From Aestuariirhabdus haliotis (lineage in GTDB: Bacteria; Pseudomonadota; Gammaproteobacteria; Pseudomonadales; Aestuariirhabdaceae): a stretch of 64,000 bases of DNA. A program made the translations under genes and the position numbers. Positions 1-7,973 of this stretch are shown here, in pieces (position 1 is the stretch's first letter; each line of letters begins with the position of its first letter). The notes below the pieces were generated by a model. That model was not told the origin of the DNA and did not search any database. It saw only the letters and a list, made by a program, of their open reading frames with translations. Location of the stretch: positions 237,716-301,715 of the forward strand of contig NZ_JAKSDZ010000002.1 in assembly GCF_023509475.1 (NCBI RefSeq), given 5' to 3'.

Positions 1-195
1 CCAACTGAGAATGGCCAATGCTCTGCGAAAGGTTCTTCCGGATGTTTGAATAAAAGCCGCGCCAATGGTACCGCCAAAAACAATAATGGCTGCAGGCCCA
101 TTGATAAGGGCCTCAACGTGCCCACCCTCCAGATAGTTGCCACCGATTACCGCAAAAAGCGCCAGCAACAGTCCGAAAACACTTAGCAGATCCAT
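1..195 (-). CDS. motC: Flagellar motor stator protein MotC (MotA family), N-terminal fragment
   Basis: The reading frame begins at an ATG at 193-195 and runs off the left edge, so only about 65 N-terminal residues are visible. They start MDLLSVFGLLLALFAVIGGN and contain the first transmembrane segment, a GGHVEAL stretch, and a second hydrophobic segment with the FGGTIGAAFIQ pattern of the MotA/PomA proton-channel stator family. It follows cheB after one base, as motC follows cheB in Pseudomonas. The partner motD would lie outside the window. The family assignment is secure; the choice of MotC over another MotA paralogue rests on gene order. Confidence 0.88.
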   Translation of the reverse strand, partial: MDLLSVFGLLLALFAVIGGNYLEGGHVEALINGPAAIIVFGGTIGAAFIQTSGRTFRRALAILSW

Positions 196-196
196 C

Positions 197-1294
197 CTAA
201 ATGGCCTCTACCAGGCGCGCAGAAATATCATCCAAAGAAACCACAGCATCTGCAAGGTTGTCATTGACCACCGCCATTGGCATGCCGTATATCACGCAAC
301 TCGCCTGATCCTGGGCCCAGATAGTTGCGCCCTTAGACTTCAAAAGACGCGAACCATCACGTCCATCAGCCCCCATCCCGGTTAATACCAGGGCCAGTAC
401 CTTGCCACCAAAAGCATTGGCGGCCGAGCCAAAGGTAACATCCACACAAGGCTTGTAATTCAAACGCTCATCGCCTGGCAGAATTTTCACCGTTCCACCT
501 CTGGAATCAACCATCATCTGTTTACCTCCCGGTGCCAGCAGAGCCACACCAGGTTGTAAGCGATCTCCATCTTTGGCTTCTTTCACCGTAATCTTACACA
601 TACGGTTCAAACGTTCGGCAAAAGCATTGGTGAAGGTAGCCGGCATATGTTGTATCAAGACAATTGGCGTTGGAAAATTTGCCGGCAGCTCGGTTAATAC
701 CTTCTGAAGGGCGACTGGCCCACCGGTCGATGTGCCAATCGCTAACAATTTATGTTTGGCACTGCCTCGATTAAAGCTTAGCGGTTTATTTGTGGCGCCT
801 GAAGGTTTGGCCGCTCCACGGGGTTGGGTCAGCGTACTAGCGGGCCGTGCAGAGGGTACCTTGCGTGCCGCAGGGGCTGGCGCGGAAGCCCGTCTCATAC
901 TGCGAGAAACAGTTTTTACTCGCTCACACAGCACCCGCTTGATTTTGTCACTGTTGCGAGAGATATCCTCAAAATTCTTGGGCAAAAAATCAATAGCGCC
1001 GGCTTCCAGCGCATCAAGCGTAACTCTGGCCCCTTCATGTGTCAGAGAGGAAAACATCAAAACAGGTGTCGGATTACTCGACATAATCTGCCGAACAGCA
1101 GTAATGCCGTCCATGACCGGCATTTCATAATCCATCGTAACAACGTCTGGCTTTAACTCCGCCACTTTATCTACCGCTTCGCGACCGTTACTCGCCGTTC
1201 CAACTACCGCTATGCTGGAATCAGATTTAAGAATTTCGGTTACGCGGCGACGAAAAAAACCAGAATCATCAACAACCAATACCTTAACTGCCAC
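197..1294 (-). CDS. cheB: Chemotaxis response regulator protein-glutamate methylesterase CheB
   Basis: CheB demethylates (and deamidates) glutamyl residues of chemoreceptors for adaptation, activated by CheA phosphorylation. Residues 1-120 form a receiver domain with phospho-acceptor Asp55 ([11 protein letters not shown]). A Pro/Ala-rich linker follows, then the esterase domain with the serine in GTSTGGP (Ser189), His216 in IQHMP and Asp310 in TGMGADG, a complete catalytic triad. I chose the GTG at 1294, which gives [14 protein letters not shown] as in Pseudomonas CheB and has GGAGAA upstream. An in-frame ATG at 1318 would add eight residues. It lies downstream of cheA and one base before motC. 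Confidence 0.95.
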   Translation of the reverse strand: MAVKVLVVDDSGFFRRRVTEILKSDSSIAVVGTASNGREAVDKVAELKPDVVTMDYEMPVMDGITAVRQIMSSNPTPVLMFSSLTHEGARVTLDALEAGAIDFLPKNFEDISRNSDKIKRVLCERVKTVSRSMRRASAPAPAARKVPSARPASTLTQPRGAAKPSGATNKPLSFNRGSAKHKLLAIGTSTGGPVALQKVLTELPANFPTPIVLIQHMPATFTNAFAERLNRMCKITVKEAKDGDRLQPGVALLAPGGKQMMVDSRGGTVKILPGDERLNYKPCVDVTFGSAANAFGGKVLALVLTGMGADGRDGSRLLKSKGATIWAQDQASCVIYGMPMAVVNDNLADAVVSLDDISARLVEAI

Positions 1295-1360
1295 CCGGCT
1301 TCTCCAATCATCTGTCATGGCTAACGGGTTTAGTACAAGAACCCGCAGTACATAAAAGGT

Positions 1361-3634
1361 TTATAGTTTGCGTGCGTAATGCTTCAGCATACTTGGGACA
1401 TCTAAAATCAGTGCAATGCGACCGTCACCGGTTATTGTTGCACCCGCCATACCAGGGGTGCCATGCAACATCGATCCTAAAGGTTTAATAACCACTTCTT
1501 CCTGCCCCACCAGCTGATCGACGACAAAGCCTACCCGTTGAGTGCCGACAGACACAATCACGACATGGGCTTCTGCACCTTCATCTGAATCGCCACCACT
1601 AACCACACCGGCTTCGACCAACCAACGCTTGAGGTAAAATAATGGCAGTGCCTTATCACGAACAATCACGACTTCCTGACCATCGACGACGTTTGTTTTA
1701 GATAGATCAAGGTGGAAAATTTCATTAACACTGACAAGAGGGAGCGCAAACGCTTGTTGATCCAACATCACCATCAACGTCGGCATAATCGCAAGAGTCA
1801 AAGGCACTTTTATCTGGATGGTTGTGCCCTTTCCCGCTTCAGATTGAATATCAATAATACCATTGAGCTGGGAAATTTTGGTCTTCACCACATCCATTCC
1901 CACTCCCCGACCTGACACGTCGGAGATCTCTTTCTTGGTTGAAAATCCAGGCGCAAATATCAGGTTGAAGCATTCAGTATCGGATAAACGGTCAGCAGCA
2001 TCCTGGTCATAGAGACCACGCTCGACCGCTAACGCTCTCAATTTATCGGGGTTCATACCAGCGCCATCGTCGGCGATGGAAAGAAGTATATGATCACCTT
2101 CCTGTTCGGCAGCAAGGATCACATTACCCTTACGATCCTTACCCGCTGACTCTCTTATTTCCGGGCTTTCGATACCATGATCAACCGAATTCCGAACGAG
2201 GTGAACCAAGGGGTCGGCCAAGGCTTCTACCAAATTCTTATCGAGATCAGTCTCTTCGCCCTCAAGCTGCAGATTAATCTCTTTCTTCAGGTTGCGTGCC
2301 AAGTCTCTAACCACACGAGGAAAACGACCAAACACTTTTTTGATCGGTTGCATCCGCGTTTTCATCACAGAAAGCTGCAGGTCTGCAGTTACCACATCCA
2401 GGTTAGCGACGGCTTTCGATAATGACTCATCATTGTTATTGAGTCCAAGCCTTACCAGGCGGTTACGCACTAAAACCAGCTCGCCGACCATATTCATAAT
2501 ATCGTCCAGCCGAGCCGTATCAACCCGTACGGTTGTTTCAGCTGGCGGGGCTGCTTCTTTGGCTTTTGCTGGTGTCTTGGCGGCTGCCTTTGCAGGCGTT
2601 TTTACGGCGGCCTTGGGCGCAGATTTAGCTACGGGCTCCGGTGGCTTTTTAACCGATTTTTCTGGTATTTCTTTTGCTGTCTCAGGAGCTTTAGCCGCAG
2701 GCCCTTTACCTTGACCGTGCAGCTGATCGAGCAAATCTTCAAACTCAGAATCGGATATTTCATCACCGTCGCCAGACTTGGCAATGGGTGTCGGCTCCGG
2801 AGTCGCAGGACTCACTGCACTCTCGCCTGGAGCAGAATCGCCGTGTAATTGATCCAGCAAAGCCTCGAATTCATCATCCGTAATTTCGTCGCTATTACTG
2901 TTGGCAGGAGAAGCAGCAGGAGGCGCGGTATTTTCAGCGCCAGCTATGGGATTATCACCATGCAGCTTATCGAGCAAAGCCTCAAATTCATCATCGGTTA
3001 TTTCGTCATTAGAGCCTGTCGATGATACTTCAGTGCCAGGCTGAAATAAGCCCTCCGCTGAAGCTTCAGGCTTGGCAGGTTGATCATCCTGAATAGCATC
3101 AAGCAGTTGCTCAAACTCATCATCACTGATATCACTATTATCATTCGCAGACTGGTTATCTGCCGCGGGGGCAACCGCTTCTGTGACGGCAGGAGCAACT
3201 TCAACCGCAGGTTCTTCAACAGCGGCTTCTTCCGCTGTTTCTGATTCTGGCTGGGCCATAAGAGAGAGTTGGCGCAGTAATTCCGGGTCGGCGGGCGTTG
3301 GTTCTTCACGCTCACGAACCTCTGTGAACATGACATTGACTGAGTCCAGCGCCTGAAGAACAACATCCATCAATTCAGGCGTCACTTGACGCTGTCCATT
3401 TCTGAGAATGTCGAAAACATTTTCAGCAATATGGCAACATTCAACCAGAGGATTCAGGGAGAGAAAACCTGCCCCCCCCTTTACCGTATGGAAGCCGCGA
3501 AAAATTGCGTTCAAGAGATCCATATCATCCGGCTGGTTTTCAAGATCAACCAACTGCTCCGATAACAACTCAAGGATTTCACCCGCTTCGACAAGGAAGT
3601 CTTGCAGGATCTCTTCGTCGGCCTCAAAACTCAT
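1361..3634 (-). CDS. cheA: Chemotaxis histidine kinase CheA with four CheY-docking-like repeats
   Basis: CheA is the receptor-coupled kinase that phosphorylates CheY and CheB. The 757 residues comprise an HPt domain (about 1-125, phospho-His49 in FHTVKGGAGFL), a long acidic then Ala/Pro/Lys-rich linker (about 128-365), a dimerisation domain (about 370-430), an HATPase core (N box NSVDHGIE at 482, DDGAGM at 522, GRGVGMD at 575) and a CheW-like domain to the C-terminus. The linker carries four copies of a roughly 16-residue motif of the form I-T/S-D-D-E-F-E-x-L-L-D-x-L-H-G, and no globular P2 (CheY-binding) domain is evident. It sits in the run cheY-cheZ-cheA-cheB; cheZ ends 10 bp upstream. CheA identity is certain; the role of the repeats is inference. 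Confidence 0.97.
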   Translation of the reverse strand: MSFEADEEILQDFLVEAGEILELLSEQLVDLENQPDDMDLLNAIFRGFHTVKGGAGFLSLNPLVECCHIAENVFDILRNGQRQVTPELMDVVLQALDSVNVMFTEVREREEPTPADPELLRQLSLMAQPESETAEEAAVEEPAVEVAPAVTEAVAPAADNQSANDNSDISDDEFEQLLDAIQDDQPAKPEASAEGLFQPGTEVSSTGSNDEITDDEFEALLDKLHGDNPIAGAENTAPPAASPANSNSDEITDDEFEALLDQLHGDSAPGESAVSPATPEPTPIAKSGDGDEISDSEFEDLLDQLHGQGKGPAAKAPETAKEIPEKSVKKPPEPVAKSAPKAAVKTPAKAAAKTPAKAKEAAPPAETTVRVDTARLDDIMNMVGELVLVRNRLVRLGLNNNDESLSKAVANLDVVTADLQLSVMKTRMQPIKKVFGRFPRVVRDLARNLKKEINLQLEGEETDLDKNLVEALADPLVHLVRNSVDHGIESPEIRESAGKDRKGNVILAAEQEGDHILLSIADDGAGMNPDKLRALAVERGLYDQDAADRLSDTECFNLIFAPGFSTKKEISDVSGRGVGMDVVKTKISQLNGIIDIQSEAGKGTTIQIKVPLTLAIMPTLMVMLDQQAFALPLVSVNEIFHLDLSKTNVVDGQEVVIVRDKALPLFYLKRWLVEAGVVSGGDSDEGAEAHVVIVSVGTQRVGFVVDQLVGQEEVVIKPLGSMLHGTPGMAGATITGDGRIALILDVPSMLKHYARKL
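2714..3133 (-). repeat. Four-copy coding repeat in the CheA linker (FliM-N/CheZ-C-like motif)
   Basis: Residues 168-182, 210-226, 249-266 and 291-307 of CheA each encode a copy: ISDDEFEQLLDAIQ, ITDDEFEALLDKLHG, ITDDEFEALLDQLHG and ISDSEFEDLLDQLHG. Copies are spaced about 40 residues apart by Ala/Pro/Ser/Asn-rich segments. The motif resembles the FliM start in this window (LLSQDEIDALLHG) and the CheZ end (DEVDDLLSSLGF), both families known to bind CheY through these segments. The repeat is seen directly; CheY binding is inferred. Confidence 0.85.
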
Positions 3635-3644
3635 ACAGTGCTCC

Positions 3645-4433
3645 TTAGAACCCTAGACTGGACAGAAGATCATCAACTTCATCCTGCCCTGAAACAACGT
3701 CTTCTCGATGCTCTTTGTTGATCTGTGGACCTTCGGCCTCAACACTGGATACAGCAGGTTTCTTCTGCATATCTTCATGTTCAATTCCCGTCATTTGATC
3801 AACTTTACCCGCCATACGAACAAGATGGACAAGGCTGTCTTCAATTTCAGATACAAGGCTGACCACCCGCTTAATGACCTGCCCAGTCAAGTCCTGGTAA
3901 TCCTGCGCCATAATAATGTCATTAAGGCTGTTACCCAGGTCAGTCGAACGTTGTTCAGTTGCCTCAAGAAAAGGACCAATTTTCTTGCTCAACACTCTAA
4001 ATTCATCGGGGGAGATCTCGCGATTAATAAATCGCTTCCACTCAAGCCCCAAGGCCTTAGCTTCAACTCCGAGTTCAGCCGCCGTTGGCGTACAATTTTC
4101 AACAATATCCATCGTTTTGTTGGCTGCACTTTCAGTCATTTGCGTGACATAGCTTAGGCGATCGGACGCATCGGCCATGTGGGAGATCTCTTCTTGATCC
4201 TTCCCGGTAATACCAGAATCAATATGGAAGTTCATAAGCGATTCATGCAATGCACGAGTCAACCTGCCCACTTCCTGATAAAGGCTCTGATCACGCATCT
4301 CATTCAGCTCTTGGATAACATTAACAGCTGAAGAAACATCACCGGATTCGAGCAGCTCGACCAGTTTTTGCGCTTGAACTTTAAGATCTGATTCCAATTC
4401 GGTAGTGTCCCTATCGTGTGTGAAAAGCGTCAT
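3645..4433 (-). CDS. cheZ: CheY-phosphate phosphatase CheZ
   Basis: CheZ dephosphorylates CheY-P and so ends the switching signal. The 262-residue protein is almost all helical. It contains the conserved AQDYQDLTGQVIKR segment, whose DLTGQ supplies the catalytic Asp (about 181) and Gln (about 185) known in this family. It ends in QDEVDDLLSSLGF, the amphipathic C-terminal peptide that tethers CheY in enterobacterial CheZ. It lies 12 bp after cheY and 10 bp before cheA. The presence of CheZ means signal termination does not depend on a phosphate-sink CheY. Confidence 0.95.
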   Translation of the reverse strand: MTLFTHDRDTTELESDLKVQAQKLVELLESGDVSSAVNVIQELNEMRDQSLYQEVGRLTRALHESLMNFHIDSGITGKDQEEISHMADASDRLSYVTQMTESAANKTMDIVENCTPTAAELGVEAKALGLEWKRFINREISPDEFRVLSKKIGPFLEATEQRSTDLGNSLNDIIMAQDYQDLTGQVIKRVVSLVSEIEDSLVHLVRMAGKVDQMTGIEHEDMQKKPAVSSVEAEGPQINKEHREDVVSGQDEVDDLLSSLGF

Positions 4434-4445
4434 ATACAGCCCTTA

Positions 4446-4826
4446 TCAACCCCCGGCATCAACCCGTTCAAAGATCTTTTCGATCTTCTCTTTCAACGCC
4501 TGGGCAGTAAACGGTTTGACTACATATCCGTTAACACCCGCTTGTGCGGCTTCAATTATCTGATCGCGCTTGGCCTCCGCCGTAACCATCAATACCGGAA
4601 GCGTGTTCAACTTGGCATCGGCCCGTACCGCGCGAAGCAGATCGATACCCGTCATGCCGGGCATATTCCAGTCGGTGACCAGAAAATCGAAATCCCCACT
4701 TTGCAGCATCGGCAACGCCGTCTGACCATCGTCAGCCTCTGAAGTATTGGTAAACCCCAGGTCTCGAAGAAGATTCTTGATGATGCGTCTCATTGTAGAA
4801 AAATCATCCACAATAAGGATCTTCAT
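4446..4826 (-). CDS. cheY: Chemotaxis response regulator CheY
   Basis: Single receiver domain of 126 residues that, when phosphorylated, binds FliM/FliN to alter flagellar rotation. The acidic pocket ([10 protein letters not shown]), phospho-acceptor Asp ([11 protein letters not shown]), switch Thr (VTAEAK) and KPF lysine are all present. The ATG at 4826 gives [14 protein letters not shown], the usual CheY start. A TTG nine codons upstream is open but would add a non-conserved leader. It lies about 90 bp after fliA. Confidence 0.96.
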   Translation of the reverse strand: MKILIVDDFSTMRRIIKNLLRDLGFTNTSEADDGQTALPMLQSGDFDFLVTDWNMPGMTGIDLLRAVRADAKLNTLPVLMVTAEAKRDQIIEAAQAGVNGYVVKPFTAQALKEKIEKIFERVDAGG

Positions 4827-4915
4827 ATTTTTGTCCAAACCGGCCTCCGTCAAACCTCTATGTTTAGTGTGTTCAAAACACTATATTCTACAAGTCTAGT
4901 TGGTGAATGAAAGGA

Positions 4916-5668
4916 TTACCCCAAATCTGACACCCACCCTTCAAGCCGGGATCGCAATCTCAGAGCCGCCTGGCTATGTAATTGACTTACTCTGGACTCG
5001 CTCACACCAAGTACAGCCCCCACTTCTTTCAAATTCATCTCTTCGTCGTAGTATAGAGAAAGCAGCAGCTGTTCACGTTCTGGCAGCGTGGTGATCGCCT
5101 CTTCCAGGGCCTTCAAAAACCGGTCGGTCTGAACACCCTCATGGGGAAGATCAATGTCTGGCGATAACAACGCTCCTTCGTGATGGCTGTCTTCACTATC
5201 AAGCAAATCGTCAAAACTGAACAGGCGACTCCCCATGCAGTCATTTAGCATCGAGTGATATTCGTCGATACTAATCTGTAGTTCGGCCGCTATTTCATTA
5301 TCTTTAGCGTCACGCCCCAATCGAGATTCAACAGACTTCACGGCCTCCGCCACACGGCGACCATTGCGGTGTACCGAACGTGGCACCCAGTCGCCTTTTC
5401 TCACCTCATCGAGCATCGCACCACGAATTCGAATGCCAGCATAGGTTTCGAATGCCGCCCCTTTTGAACCATCGTATTTACGTGCGGCCTCAAGCAAGCC
5501 AATCATTCCTGACTGAATAAGATCATCGACCTGCACACTGGCAGGCAGTCGGGCCGCCAAATGATGGGCAATACGCTTCACCAACGGCGAATGCCGCTCT
5601 ACAAGAATATTCAGCGATTCGGCCTGATTATCGGTATACATCCCCAGTCCTTCCGCTACTGCTACCAT
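4916..5668 (-). CDS. fliA: Flagellar sigma factor FliA (sigma-28)
   Basis: FliA directs RNA polymerase to late flagellar promoters and is held inactive by FlgM, also encoded here at 48780. The 250 residues contain sigma region 2 (about 25-95, VDDLIQSGMIGLLEAARKYD), region 3 and a region 4 helix-turn-helix near the C-terminus (LKEVGAVLGVSESRVSQLH). Two bases separate its ATG from the fleN stop, indicating one transcript with fleN. An internal ATG at codon 10 behind GGAAGGA is an alternative start. Five TAAAG-N14-GCCGATAA-type target sites are recognisable in the window. Confidence 0.96.
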   Translation of the reverse strand: MVAVAEGLGMYTDNQAESLNILVERHSPLVKRIAHHLAARLPASVQVDDLIQSGMIGLLEAARKYDGSKGAAFETYAGIRIRGAMLDEVRKGDWVPRSVHRNGRRVAEAVKSVESRLGRDAKDNEIAAELQISIDEYHSMLNDCMGSRLFSFDDLLDSEDSHHEGALLSPDIDLPHEGVQTDRFLKALEEAITTLPEREQLLLSLYYDEEMNLKEVGAVLGVSESRVSQLHSQAALRLRSRLEGWVSDLG

Positions 5669-5670
5669 GA

Positions 5671-6495
5671 TTAAGCCCCGTGCTCACCAGCCACCAGGCT
5701 TTCAACAAAGAATTCCAGGTGCCCCCTGGATGAAGTGGGCAAAGGCAAGGCGTCAATTTTTTGCGCCAATGCCTTCAAAGCCAGCGACGCCTTACTTCTG
5801 GGGTACGCCTCCATAACCGCTTTTTGCCTTTGTACGGCTTTACGGACCGCTTCGTCGAAAGGCACAGCCCCGATATATTGCAAAGCCACATCAAGAAAAC
5901 GATCCGTGACATTCACCAGCTTATTGTAGAGGTTTCTCCCCTCCTGGGGAGAACGAACCATATTCGCCACAACCCTGAAACGCATCAGGTTATAGTCACG
6001 ATTCAACAGTTTGATAAGCGCGTAGGCATCGGTAATTGACGTCGGTTCGTCCGTTACAACGATAACGACCTCCTGGGCAGCGCGTACAAAACTGATCACG
6101 TTGTCCGAAATACCTGCCGCAGTATCAACGATCAGGACATCCAGCTGGCCGCTCAGGTCGCTAAATGCACTGATCATCCCGGCATGCTGCTGAGGGCTCA
6201 GCTCGGTCATCGACTGGGCACCCGAAGAGGCAGGAATGATCTTGATCCCACCGGGACCGTTGAGCAGAATCTCGCGCAGGTCACAACGGCCTGCCATCAC
6301 ATCTTCAAGGTTTTTGCTGGCAGACAAGCCTAGCAGCACATCAACGTTAGCCAACCCCAGGTCAGCATCAAATAACATAACCCGGCGACCCATCTCCGCC
6401 AGTGCGATACTGATATTCACCGAGACATTGGTTTTACCAACACCGCCTTTACCACCTGTCACAGCTATCACTTGCACAGGCTGTTGATTACCCAT
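5671..6495 (-). CDS. fleN: Flagellar number regulator FleN/FlhG (MinD-like ATPase)
   Basis: MinD/ParA-type ATPase that limits flagellar number in polar species and antagonises FleQ in Pseudomonas. The deviant Walker A is visible near the N-terminus (GGKGGVGKTNVSVN, residues 14-27), followed by the LFDADLGLANVDVLLG box and the IVDTAAG switch motif. At 274 residues it matches FleN/FlhG length. The ATG follows a GGAAG ribosome-binding site. It lies between flhF (98 bp upstream) and fliA (2 bp downstream), the standard flhA-flhF-fleN-fliA order. Confidence 0.95.
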   Translation of the reverse strand: MGNQQPVQVIAVTGGKGGVGKTNVSVNISIALAEMGRRVMLFDADLGLANVDVLLGLSASKNLEDVMAGRCDLREILLNGPGGIKIIPASSGAQSMTELSPQQHAGMISAFSDLSGQLDVLIVDTAAGISDNVISFVRAAQEVVIVVTDEPTSITDAYALIKLLNRDYNLMRFRVVANMVRSPQEGRNLYNKLVNVTDRFLDVALQYIGAVPFDEAVRKAVQRQKAVMEAYPRSKASLALKALAQKIDALPLPTSSRGHLEFFVESLVAGEHGA

Positions 6496-6593
6496 AGATT
6501 GCTTCCACCATTATCAGTATTCCCGCTGAAGCCTCTGTCGGCTTTTATCACTGCTAACCTCTGTACGCTTGTACCCAGTCTAGCTTCAATACC

Positions 6594-7928
6594 TTAACTT
6601 ACATAGCGAGCCGCGGGCTGGAAATCCCGCCTTTGGCTAACCGCAAACTCATTGATCATTTTTTCATCATCTTCCGGTAATTGCTCCGATATAGCCACCG
6701 CCCGACTGATCAAATTATGAGCTTTCGCCAGACAAACATCTTCCGGAATTCGCTGCCCATCAGCCAGATAGGATACTGGCAAACCATGCTCGGCCACCAG
6801 ACTAATGGCTTCTCCCAGGCTGGATGCTTCATCAAGCTTCGTCAGTACTGTCCCAACCAACCTGGCTTTGCCGTATGTATGATACGCAGCTCGAATAACC
6901 TGCTGCTGACTGGTGCACGCTAAAACCAGCAGACTGCGCACCATTGGCCTTACTTCATGGAGCACGCTTAATTGTAGTTGCAGATTAGGATCTTGATGGT
7001 TTAGCCCTGCCGTATCGATCAGCACCAGGGACTTACCACTCAAACTGTCTACTGTCTCTTGCAATCGTCTCGGATCATCAACCACCCGAACTGTCACATT
7101 AAGGATGCGGCCCAGCGCCTTCACCTGCTCGGAAGCCCCCACCCGATAGCAATCCGTGGTCACCAGAGCTACTTGCTCGGGCCCATGCTCCAGAACGTAT
7201 TGGGTGGCCAACTTACCTATGGTGGTCGTTTTGCCAGAACCAGTAGGGCCGATAAACGCGAAAATGCCTCCTTCCATCACCAGATTTTTCTGGGTGGTTG
7301 AAAGCTGACGAGCCAAAGCGGCAAGAATTCGCCGCCAATTATGAGCCGCTGAAGCCTGCGGCTCAATGATCTTTATCAATTGATTGCACAGTGTTGATGA
7401 CAACCCCATGCCGCTTAATCGACGCCAAAACATAGCCTGCTGCGGTGTACGGTCAACAAATTGCCCCCAGGCAACACCACCAAGTTGTTGCTGCAACAGC
7501 GCTTTCATATCATTCAATTCATCGCGCATGGATTCAAGAGTCTGTTGCTGCCCCCGCGCATTACCCGATGGACGGGAAGGCGCTGCCGTACTTCGCGCCG
7601 ACTGAATGGACTCCAGGGTTCGTTTAACCGCTGCTTCAGAAGCCACATCCGAGGCACCAAATTGATCCGAAGATTGGGTAGCAGCCCCTCCTCGCTCAGC
7701 AACAGAGACTTTTTTACGGGCCTCTGCCAAGGCATTATCAAGAGTAGCGCGGTGACCGCTGGGACCAAAGGCATCGCTACGAGGCAGGTTGGCATCCAGC
7801 GACGCCGAAACCTCTACCCCACCCGTAACCGAGCGCTGGGACAGGATAGCAGCATCGTCACCCAGATCATCTTTGACCAGCTTCATGGCCTGTCTCATGT
7901 CAGATGCAAAGTAGCGTTTAATCTTCAT
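6594..7928 (-). CDS. flhF: Flagellar polar-localisation GTPase FlhF
   Basis: SRP-type GTPase that selects the pole for flagellar assembly. From the ATG at 7928 (MKIKRYFASDMRQAMK, the family start) the protein is 444 residues: a low-complexity B domain (to about 140), an N domain, and a C-terminal G domain with P-loop GPTGSGKTTT (about 227), DTAG (about 305) and TKLD (about 363). An open extension of 13 codons upstream is not conserved and was not used. It lies 45 bp after flhA and is followed by fleN. Confidence 0.95.
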   Translation of the reverse strand: MKIKRYFASDMRQAMKLVKDDLGDDAAILSQRSVTGGVEVSASLDANLPRSDAFGPSGHRATLDNALAEARKKVSVAERGGAATQSSDQFGASDVASEAAVKRTLESIQSARSTAAPSRPSGNARGQQQTLESMRDELNDMKALLQQQLGGVAWGQFVDRTPQQAMFWRRLSGMGLSSTLCNQLIKIIEPQASAAHNWRRILAALARQLSTTQKNLVMEGGIFAFIGPTGSGKTTTIGKLATQYVLEHGPEQVALVTTDCYRVGASEQVKALGRILNVTVRVVDDPRRLQETVDSLSGKSLVLIDTAGLNHQDPNLQLQLSVLHEVRPMVRSLLVLACTSQQQVIRAAYHTYGKARLVGTVLTKLDEASSLGEAISLVAEHGLPVSYLADGQRIPEDVCLAKAHNLISRAVAISEQLPEDDEKMINEFAVSQRRDFQPAARYVS

Positions 7929-7973
7929 ATGTTCACCTGCCGATACCACCTGGCTTGTGCCAGGCATGGTTGA

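Noticed and set aside
2714..3133. CheA repeats as a sequencing or assembly artefact
   Set aside because: The four copies differ in DNA and spacing and the frame stays open through well-conserved domains on both sides.
7461..7973. Open frame of 170 codons on the plus strand
   Set aside because: Antisense to the N-terminal part of flhF; low-complexity, Arg-rich translation typical of a shadow frame.
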